Shown: piece by piece, positions 6,318 through 11,683 of the stretch | Layout: the number at the start of each line of letters is the position of its first letter | Numbering within the stretch: position 1 is the stretch's first letter | From: Bacillota bacterium | GTDB taxonomy: Bacteria > Bacillota > Clostridia > Clostridiales > Caloramatoraceae | Length of the DNA stretch: 11,683 bases | Assembly: GCA_023389275.1 (NCBI GenBank) | Contig: JAEWEN010000008.1 | Coordinates: forward strand, 1 to 11,683 | Direction: 5' to 3' | Program-made: the position numbers and the translations under genes | The notes under the pieces: model-generated | Seen by the model: only the letters and a program-made list of their open reading frames with translations | Told to the model about the DNA's origin: nothing | Databases searched by the model: none

Positions 6318-6350
6318 AAATAAAGGCATAGTTACTATGCCTTTATTTTT
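6316..6350. terminator. Shared bidirectional terminator, ppiB and pncC
   Basis: Perfect 16-base arms (AAAAATAAAGGCATAG and its complement) enclose a 3-base loop, with T runs at the 3' end on both strands. The ppiB stop codon (6315-6317) and the pncC stop codon (6337-6335) both overlap the stem, so one hairpin ends two convergent genes. Confidence 0.92.
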
Positions 6351-6787
6351 TTATAAAGCTCTTCAAGTGCAATATCTACTACTTTGTTTCTTATTTCTTG
6401 TCTTTGGCCATCTAAGTTTAATTTTAAATAATCTAATTTACCTTTTATATAAAATCCTATAAAAACTAACCCTAAAGGCTCTCCACCAGGTCCTGCTATA
6501 CCTGTTGTAGAAATTCCTATATCACTTCCTGATGTTTCTGCTATACCTTTTGCCATTTCTATTGCTGTGTTATAACTTACATCTGTATATTTTTCTATTG
6601 TTTCTTTTTTTACTTTAAGTCTTGAAATTTTTGATTCAATACTATAACTTACAATTCCTTCTATTAAAACTTTAGATATTCCTGGATAATTAACTAATTT
6701 TCCACATAAAAGTCCTCCTGTTAAAGACTCTGCAATTGATATAGTTAAGTTTTTTTCACATAATATTTGTCCTATTTTATTTTCCAT
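6335..6787 (-). CDS. pncC: CinA C-terminal domain protein, nicotinamide-nucleotide amidase
   Basis: This 150-residue stand-alone CinA C-terminal domain belongs to the PncC family, which deamidates nicotinamide mononucleotide to nicotinate mononucleotide in NAD salvage. Family hallmarks are AESLTGGLL (19-27), GIVSYS (44-49), VSYNTAIEMAKG (70-81), GISTTGIAGPGG (91-102) and the Arg-containing GQRQEIR (127-133). The N-terminal MoCF domain of full CinA is absent, which is the normal form in E. coli PncC. The start ATG 6787 has GAAGG about 9 bases upstream. An upstream in-frame ATG at 6832 would add 15 residues without a good ribosome site or conserved sequence. The gene diverges from the deacetylase (81-base gap) and converges on ppiB. 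I saw no clear promoter in the gap. Confidence 0.9.
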   Translation of the reverse strand: MENKIGQILCEKNLTISIAESLTGGLLCGKLVNYPGISKVLIEGIVSYSIESKISRLKVKKETIEKYTDVSYNTAIEMAKGIAETSGSDIGISTTGIAGPGGEPLGLVFIGFYIKGKLDYLKLNLDGQRQEIRNKVVDIALEELYKKIKA

Positions 6788-6868
6788 ATAATCACACCTT
6801 CTTTCTATTAATATTTGTTGTATATATAGCAAATAATAAATTTAAATAGTATTAGGAGGATTTTGTAT

Positions 6869-7600
6869 ATGACACATGCTAATAAAAAAATTATACTATA
6901 TTTACTACTTACTGCTTTGTTAATATTTTTTATAGGAACAGGATTTACCTATGATACTAAAGAATCAGAATGTAGTAAAAAAACTATGTATTTAACATTT
7001 GATGATGGACCGTCAACTGTTACTGTTGAAGTATTAGATATTTTAAAAGAGCATAACATAAAAGCTACATTTTTTGTAGTAGGACAACAATTTAAAGGAA
7101 ATGAAGATATACTTAAAAGAATTAACGACGAAGGTCATACTTTAGGACTACATAGTTATACACATAACTTTTCAAAACTTTATAAAGGTAATATAGTTAA
7201 TAAAGATTTATTTATTAATGAAATGCTTAAATGTCAAGAAGAGCTTAAGGAAATAACAGGTGTAGAAACTAATATTTTAAGATTTCCAGGAGGAAGCCAT
7301 AAAAGATTATCTGATGATTTACTTTTAGAGCTTAAAAAACATAATCTTAAAGTATATGACTGGACACATAGTTCAGAAGATGGTGCAAATGTTAAAGCTC
7401 CTCCAAGTGTACTTTTTAGAAAATCTTTAAAAAAAATACCTTCTTCTAAAAAAGCTCCAGGAGCAATACTACTTATGCACTGCAACTCTTCTAATATAAA
7501 TTCTGCTAAAGTACTTCCTGATATTATTAAGCACTTTAAAGATGAAGGATATGATTTTTCAAAAATAACATCTGATACTCCAGAGTATCACTGTGAATAG
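6869..7600 (+). CDS. Membrane-anchored polysaccharide deacetylase, NodB family
   Basis: This 243-residue enzyme is predicted to remove N-acetyl groups from cell-wall sugars outside the cell. An N-terminal hydrophobic segment (about 7-27) serves as signal or anchor. The NodB domain follows directly, with motif 1 TFDDGPS (43-49, Asp45/Asp46), motif 2 HSYTH (95-99, metal-binding His95 and His99), motif 3 RFPGG (138-142), motif 4 DW (164-165) and motif 5 LLMH (201-204). All catalytic positions are present, so it should be active. Relatives include PdaA and PgdA. The length is close to PdaA, but lytic-transglycosylase or spore context is missing, so the target is not certain. The start is ATG 6869, with AGGAGGA 8 bases upstream; an earlier in-frame TTG (6863) is too close to that site. 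It converges on the fatty-acid operon, with 15 bases between stop codons. Confidence 0.92.
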   Translation: MTHANKKIILYLLLTALLIFFIGTGFTYDTKESECSKKTMYLTFDDGPSTVTVEVLDILKEHNIKATFFVVGQQFKGNEDILKRINDEGHTLGLHSYTHNFSKLYKGNIVNKDLFINEMLKCQEELKEITGVETNILRFPGGSHKRLSDDLLLELKKHNLKVYDWTHSSEDGANVKAPPSVLFRKSLKKIPSSKKAPGAILLMHCNSSNINSAKVLPDIIKHFKDEGYDFSKITSDTPEYHCE

Positions 7601-7602
7601 TA

Positions 7603-7626
7603 AAGAGAGCTATTTCTAGCTCTCTT
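7603..7626. terminator. Weak hairpin between deacetylase and acc operon ends
   Basis: Perfect 10-base arms (AAGAGAGCTA and TAGCTCTCTT) enclose a 4-base loop at the meeting point of two convergent genes. The accDA stop codon TAG (7618-7616) lies in the structure. No T run follows on either strand, so it is only a candidate terminator or RNA-stabilising stem. Confidence 0.5.
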
Positions 7627-9367
7627 CATATATTCCCATAGATCTAAATTTATTATATCTATCTTCTATTAAAACTTCTTTATCTTTTTTCATATATTTT
7701 GATAATGTAGATATAAGTTTTATTTTTATATTTTCAGATATAGTATCAAAGTCTATATGAATTCCATTCATAGGCTCTTCTATTATCTTATCAATAATTT
7801 TAAAGTCTTTTAAATCATTTGCTGTCATTTTCATTTTTTCTGCAGCTATTTCTGCTTTTGAAGCATCTTTCCAAAGTATACTTGCAAATCCTTCTGGTGA
7901 AAGTATAGAGTATATAGCATTTTCCATCATCCAAACCTCATCTGAAACTGCTAGTGCAAGTGCACCTCCACTTCCACCTTCACCAACAACAATTGATATT
8001 ACAGGAGTTTTTAATGAGCTTAATAAAAGTAAACTTTGTGCAATTGCCTCTCCTTGTCCTCTTTCCTCTGCTTCTATACCACAGTATGCACCTGGAGTAT
8101 CTATAAAACATATTACAGGTCTATTAAACTTTTCTGCTTGCTTCATAAGTCTCATTGCTTTTCTATAACCATCTGGTTTTGCCATTCCAAAGTTTCTTTT
8201 TATATTTTCTTCAATATTTTTACCTTTTTGATGCCCTATAATAGTTACAGGTATATCATCAATAAAACCTATGCCAGATACTATAGACTCATCATCAGAA
8301 TAATATCTATCTCCATGAAGTTCAATAAACTTACTACATAGCTTTTTTGTAAAATCTGTAGTAGTAGGTCTTTGTGGACTTCTAGCTATTTGTACTTTTT
8401 CATATGCTGTAAGATCTTGTTTTTTATATGTTTTTTTAGACTTTGGTTTATAGTTAATAACTTCACTTTCTACATCATATACATTATTAGATAAGTGTAT
8501 ATTTAATATATCTATTAATGTAGGTCTTATTTCTTCTCTACTACAAACCATATCTAAAAATCCATGTTTTAAAAGAAACTCTGCACTTTGAAATCCTTGA
8601 GGAAGCTTTTGTCTTATAGTATCTTCTATAACACGTCTTCCTGCAAATCCAATTTGAGCTCCTTTTTCACCTATAATAATATCACCTTGCATAGCAAAAC
8701 TTGCTGTTACTCCACCTGTTGTAGGATCTGTTAAAACAGCTACATATAAAAGCCCTTTTTCACTATGTTTTGAAACAGCAGCACTTACTTTAGCCATTTG
8801 CATAAGAGAGAATATTCCCTCTTGCATTCTAGCACCACCTGAAACTGTAAATATAATAACAGGAAGGTTTTCATTAGTTGCTATTTCAAATGCTCTTGTT
8901 ATTTTTTCACCAACAGCACTTCCCATGCTTCCTATTATAAAGTTTCCATCCATAATTCCAACTACACATGGATTAGACCCAATAGTTGCATATCCTGTAA
9001 TTACAGCTTCATTTATATTAAGTTTTTCGCTTAAAGAATCTAACTTTTTATTATATCCTTCAAAGTCCAAAGGATTTTTACTTTTAATATTTTCATTAAA
9101 TTCTTTGAAACTATTTTCATCTACTGTAATATTAAGCCTTTCCTTAGCTCCTAATCTAAAATGGTAACCACAACTTGGACAAATACTTTTGTTTTGTTTT
9201 AAATCTTCATTATATATAGTTTGATTACAAGATTTACATTTTGTCCACATACCATCTGGTATTAGAGGCTTTGGATTATTAGATTCTACTTGACTTTCTA
9301 TATTTTTTTCTATAGGTTTAGCGCCTACAGTGATATATTTTGTCTTTTTAAATAATCCATTAAACAA
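7616..9367 (-). CDS. accDA: Fused acetyl-CoA carboxylase carboxyltransferase, beta-alpha (AccD-AccA)
   Basis: One 583-residue chain carries both transferase subunits that move the carboxyl group from carboxybiotin to acetyl-CoA, making malonyl-CoA. The AccD half (about 1-293) has a four-cysteine zinc finger (C44, C47, C63, C66), SGGARMQEG (176-184) and DPTTGGVTASFA. A basic linker of about 25 residues follows (296-319). The AccA half (about 320-583) has ARSPQRPT, IGHQKGK, IDTPGAYCGIEAEERGQ and GEGGSGGA (463-470), then the usual C-terminal RY.KFRSMG. Both halves look complete, so this is a true fusion in one frame. Start: TTG 9367 fits alignment with Bacillus AccD (MLKDIFTKKKKY), with GGTGAG 4 bases before it. 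In-frame TTG 9379 and GTG 9376 are alternatives. It is the last gene of the fatty-acid operon, after accC. Confidence 0.93.
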   Translation of the reverse strand: MFNGLFKKTKYITVGAKPIEKNIESQVESNNPKPLIPDGMWTKCKSCNQTIYNEDLKQNKSICPSCGYHFRLGAKERLNITVDENSFKEFNENIKSKNPLDFEGYNKKLDSLSEKLNINEAVITGYATIGSNPCVVGIMDGNFIIGSMGSAVGEKITRAFEIATNENLPVIIFTVSGGARMQEGIFSLMQMAKVSAAVSKHSEKGLLYVAVLTDPTTGGVTASFAMQGDIIIGEKGAQIGFAGRRVIEDTIRQKLPQGFQSAEFLLKHGFLDMVCSREEIRPTLIDILNIHLSNNVYDVESEVINYKPKSKKTYKKQDLTAYEKVQIARSPQRPTTTDFTKKLCSKFIELHGDRYYSDDESIVSGIGFIDDIPVTIIGHQKGKNIEENIKRNFGMAKPDGYRKAMRLMKQAEKFNRPVICFIDTPGAYCGIEAEERGQGEAIAQSLLLLSSLKTPVISIVVGEGGSGGALALAVSDEVWMMENAIYSILSPEGFASILWKDASKAEIAAEKMKMTANDLKDFKIIDKIIEEPMNGIHIDFDTISENIKIKLISTLSKYMKKDKEVLIEDRYNKFRSMGIYEES

Positions 9368-9390
9368 ACATCTCACCAACCTTTTAAAGA

Positions 9391-10725
9391 CTACAGACTA
9401 TTAATAAAACCTGTATGATACTTTCCTTCTAAAAACTCTTTTTCATTTATAAGTCTTAGTTGAAAATCTACGTTATTTTCTACCCCTTGAATTATAAACT
9501 CTCCAAGAGATCTTCTCATTCTTGCAATAGCCTCATCTCTATCTTTTCCATATGTAATAAGCTTACCTATCATAGAATCATAAAATGGAGAAATAGTGTA
9601 TCCATCGTAAACTCCACTATCTACTCTAACTCCTAAGCCACTTGGTAAAAATAATTTTTCTATTTTACCAGGAGATGGTCTAAAATCATTATCAGGGTCC
9701 TCTGCATTTATTCTACACTCTATTGCATGTCCTTTTATTTCTACATCTTTTTGTTTAAAAGAAAGTGTATGACCAGCTGCTATTTTTAACTGTTCTTTTA
9801 CAATATCAACACCTGTAATCATTTCTGAAATTCCATGTTCTACCTGAATTCTAGTATTCATTTCTATAAAATAAAAATTATCATATTTATCTACTAAAAA
9901 TTCTACTGTTCCAGCATTTTCATATCCAACAGCTTTTGCAGCATTTACAGCAGCATCCCCCATTTTCTTTCTAAGTGTTTTACTTAAAGATGGAGATGGT
10001 GCTTCTTCTATAACCTTTTGGTTTCTTCTTTGAATAGAACAATCTCTTTCCCCTAAATGAACAACATTACCTTTTTTATCTGCTAAAATTTGAATTTCTA
10101 TATGACGAGGCTCAACTACATACTTTTCAAGATAAAGTTCTCCATTTCCAAATGCAGCTTCTGCCTCTGCTTTAGCATTTAAGTATTCTTTTTCAAGTTC
10201 AGATGGATCCCAAACAATTCTTATACCACGTCCACCACCACCATGAGCAGCTTTAATCATAACTGGATATCCAATTTCCTTTGCAACAACCTTACACTCA
10301 TCAAAGCAAGAAAGACTTCCTTCTGACCCTGGCACAACAGGTACATTATGTTTTTTCATTAATGCTATAGCATTTGACTTATTTCCCATTGTATCAATTA
10401 CTTCATGACTTGGTCCTATAAATTTTATATTACACTCTTCACATATTCTAGCGAATTTGCTGTTTTCCGATAAAAATCCAAACCCTGGATGAATAGCTTC
10501 AGCCCCTGTTAAAATAGTTGCACTTAAAATATTATTTACATTAAGGTAACTTTTTCTAACATCTCCAGGTCCAATACATATTGCCTCATCTGCAAGTTCT
10601 ACGTGTAAAGATTCTCTATCAGCTTCTGAATAAACAGCAACTGTTTCTATATTCATTTCTCTACAAGCTCTAATTATCCTAACAGCTATTTCTCCTCTAT
10701 TAGCAATTAGTATTTTCTTAAACAT
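9391..10725 (-). CDS. accC: Biotin carboxylase subunit of acetyl-CoA carboxylase
   Basis: This 444-residue cytoplasmic enzyme carboxylates biotin on AccB using ATP and bicarbonate. It has the N-terminal KILIANRGEIA fold (4-14), the GGGGRGIRI glycine-rich ATP-grasp loop (162-170), the Lys237 region QRRNQKVIEEAPSP, and the catalytic Glu288, Asn290 and Arg292 in IEMNTRIQVEH. The C-terminal biotin carboxylase domain includes GHAIECRINAEDP. The length matches AccC, not a longer pyruvate or propionyl carboxylase. The segment after IQVEH reads GISEM where most family members have PVTEM. The start ATG has AAAGGAGG upstream. It follows fabZ after a 27-base gap and precedes accDA by about 20 bases, so all are co-transcribed. 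Confidence 0.97.
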   Translation of the reverse strand: MFKKILIANRGEIAVRIIRACREMNIETVAVYSEADRESLHVELADEAICIGPGDVRKSYLNVNNILSATILTGAEAIHPGFGFLSENSKFARICEECNIKFIGPSHEVIDTMGNKSNAIALMKKHNVPVVPGSEGSLSCFDECKVVAKEIGYPVMIKAAHGGGGRGIRIVWDPSELEKEYLNAKAEAEAAFGNGELYLEKYVVEPRHIEIQILADKKGNVVHLGERDCSIQRRNQKVIEEAPSPSLSKTLRKKMGDAAVNAAKAVGYENAGTVEFLVDKYDNFYFIEMNTRIQVEHGISEMITGVDIVKEQLKIAAGHTLSFKQKDVEIKGHAIECRINAEDPDNDFRPSPGKIEKLFLPSGLGVRVDSGVYDGYTISPFYDSMIGKLITYGKDRDEAIARMRRSLGEFIIQGVENNVDFQLRLINEKEFLEGKYHTGFINSL

Positions 10726-10752
10726 TTTTATTCCTCCTTTAGGAACTATATC

Positions 10753-11178
10753 CTAACCTATAGCAAAAGAAAATTCTGCCTCACAAGCTTTTTCTCCCTC
10801 AACTGTAATAATACCTTTTGCCACTCCAAAACTACTTCTTAACTTAACAAGTTCTACGTAAATCTCAAGAGTATCTCCTGGAACAACTTTTCTTCTAAAC
10901 TTTGCTTCTTTAATACCTGCGAAAAACCCTAGTTTTCCTTTAAACTCTTCTTTACTTAAAAGAGCTACAAGTCCTGCCTGTGCCATAGCTTCAACCATTA
11001 AAACCCCTGGCATAACAGGTTCTCCTGGAAAATGACCATTAAAGTAGTTTTCATTTATAGTAACATTTTTAATTGCCTTAACACTAAAACCTGGCTCTAT
11101 TTCTAAAACTCTATCTATAAGTAGCATAGGATATTTATGTGGTAATATTTCTAATATCTCTTTTATACCTAATTCCAT
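10753..11178 (-). CDS. fabZ: 3-hydroxyacyl-ACP dehydratase
   Basis: This 141-residue hot-dog-fold enzyme removes water from 3-hydroxyacyl-ACP in each fatty-acid elongation cycle. The active-site segment NGHFPGEPVMPG contains His49, and VEAMAQAG contains Glu63. The N-terminal LPHKYPMLLIDRV is the classical FabZ signature. The length is standard. The start ATG lies 2 bases after the accB stop codon, and its ribosome site AAGGAG falls within the last codons of accB, so translation is probably coupled. Its place between accB and accC is typical of the clostridial fatty-acid operon. The sequence does not show whether it also isomerises. Confidence 0.97.
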   Translation of the reverse strand: MELGIKEILEILPHKYPMLLIDRVLEIEPGFSVKAIKNVTINENYFNGHFPGEPVMPGVLMVEAMAQAGLVALLSKEEFKGKLGFFAGIKEAKFRRKVVPGDTLEIYVELVKLRSSFGVAKGIITVEGEKACEAEFSFAIG

Positions 11179-11180
11179 TT

Positions 11181-11636
11181 CTAACTCTCCTTAATAAGAA
11201 AAATTTCTTGACCATATTCTATAAGGTCTCCATCTTTAGCTAAAACTTTTACTACTTCTCCTGAAAAATCTGTTTTTACTTCATTCATAAGTTTCATAGC
11301 TTCTATTATACAAACTACATCTCCTGATTTTACACTATCCCCTTCTGAAACATAAGGACTTTTATCAGGTGATGGTTTACTATAAAAAGTACCAACTATT
11401 GGTGACTTTACAGCTTTTAAATTTTCATTTCTTTCTTCTTTAACTTCAGATGCTTTATCACTTACAATTTCTTGTTTTCTTACTACAGGTTCTTCTACTG
11501 AATTTACATATACTGTTTTTTCAGTACATTCTTTTTTAAGACTTATTTGAAGTCCTTCATGTGATACCTCAAGACTTGTTAAACTACTTTCATCTAGTGC
11601 TTTTATAAGATTTTGTATTTCTTTGTAATCTATCAT
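11181..11636 (-). CDS. accB: Biotin carboxyl carrier protein of acetyl-CoA carboxylase
   Basis: This 151-residue carrier holds the biotin that shuttles between AccC and the AccDA transferase. The N-terminal segment (1-35) with Leu-rich helix and ISLKKE matches AccB. A charged, flexible linker covers about 36-72. The biotinyl domain (about 73-151) starts AVKSPIVGTFY and carries EAMKLM with the biotin-accepting Lys115. The normal hairpin partners VCIIEAMK and GDLIEYGQEIFLI are present. The start ATG overlaps the upstream fabF stop codon by one base (TAATG), with AAGGTGG 8 bases upstream. It needs a biotin-protein ligase encoded elsewhere. Confidence 0.97.
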   Translation of the reverse strand: MIDYKEIQNLIKALDESSLTSLEVSHEGLQISLKKECTEKTVYVNSVEEPVVRKQEIVSDKASEVKEERNENLKAVKSPIVGTFYSKPSPDKSPYVSEGDSVKSGDVVCIIEAMKLMNEVKTDFSGEVVKVLAKDGDLIEYGQEIFLIKES

Positions 11637-11683
11637 TAATTATCCCACCTTTTAAATAGTAATACAGAATTATGTCCACCAAA
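11636..11683 (-). CDS. fabF: Beta-ketoacyl-ACP synthase II, C-terminus only (partial)
   Basis: The frame at the right edge of the window reads FGGHNSVLLFKRWDN and then stops, on the minus strand. FGGHN is the conserved C-terminal motif of FabF-type condensing enzymes. Only 15 residues lie in the window. The stop codon TAA (11638-11636) shares one base with the accB start. fabF directly before accB fits the clostridial fatty-acid operon, so the operon continues beyond the right edge. The FabF rather than FabB or FabH assignment relies on motif and neighbours. Confidence 0.85.
   Translation of the reverse strand, partial: FGGHNSVLLFKRWDN

Noticed and set aside
8036..8341. Plus-strand open frame of 101 codons antisense to accDA
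   Set aside because: It is rich in Tyr, Ser and Phe, with no ribosome site or recognisable domain. It is the complement of well-conserved AccA sequence.
8420..8437. Programmed frameshift at the A-rich accDA linker
   Set aside because: Both domains already lie in one frame, and the A runs do not match a standard in-frame slippery heptamer with a downstream stem that I can see.

Overview
The window looks like ordinary chromosome from a low-G+C, Gram-positive, anaerobe-type Firmicute, most likely Clostridium in the broad sense. This rests on the A+T-rich sequence, the strong AAGGAGG-type ribosome binding sites, the near-consensus TTGACA/TATAAT promoters, the codon use, and the gene order fabF-accB-fabZ-accC-acc transferase, which is the tail of the clostridial type II fatty-acid operon. 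The species cannot be fixed from the sequence alone.

Layout from left to right. Bases 1 to about 16 are the 5' end of a 16S rRNA gene that reads leftward off the window. Its boxA-like leader and promoters fill 17-250. A minus-strand DEAD-box RNA helicase (395-1528) ends in a strong terminator. Upstream of it, also on the minus strand, are tRNA-Leu(UAG) and tRNA-Glu(UUC), which share a consensus promoter and have their own terminator. Divergent from the tRNAs is a secreted NlpC/P60 cell-wall hydrolase of the PcsB/CwlO type (1905-3092). A minus-strand amino-acid ABC importer follows: lipoprotein, permease, ATPase (5588 down to 3304). Divergent from that is a cyclophilin (5796-6317). The cyclophilin converges on a stand-alone CinA-C/PncC amidase (6335-6787) through a shared bidirectional terminator. 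A membrane-anchored polysaccharide deacetylase (6869-7600) then converges on the end of the fatty-acid operon. That operon fills 7616-11683 on the minus strand: the last codons of fabF, then accB, fabZ, accC and a single-chain AccD-AccA carboxyltransferase.

How the genes work together. The acc genes encode all parts of acetyl-CoA carboxylase (biotin carrier, biotin carboxylase, transferase), which makes malonyl-CoA for the fatty-acid synthase enzymes FabF and FabZ. The three importer genes form one polar amino-acid uptake system. The hydrolase and the deacetylase both act on cell wall but are separate transcription units. The rRNA, tRNA, helicase and cyclophilin genes are translation, RNA and protein-folding housekeeping.

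I found no mobile element, CRISPR array, phage gene or defence gene, and nothing that looks like a new system. The points most worth a second look are the accD-accA fusion, the intercistronic hairpin inside the importer operon, the structured double-promoter rRNA leader, and stop codons embedded in terminator stems.
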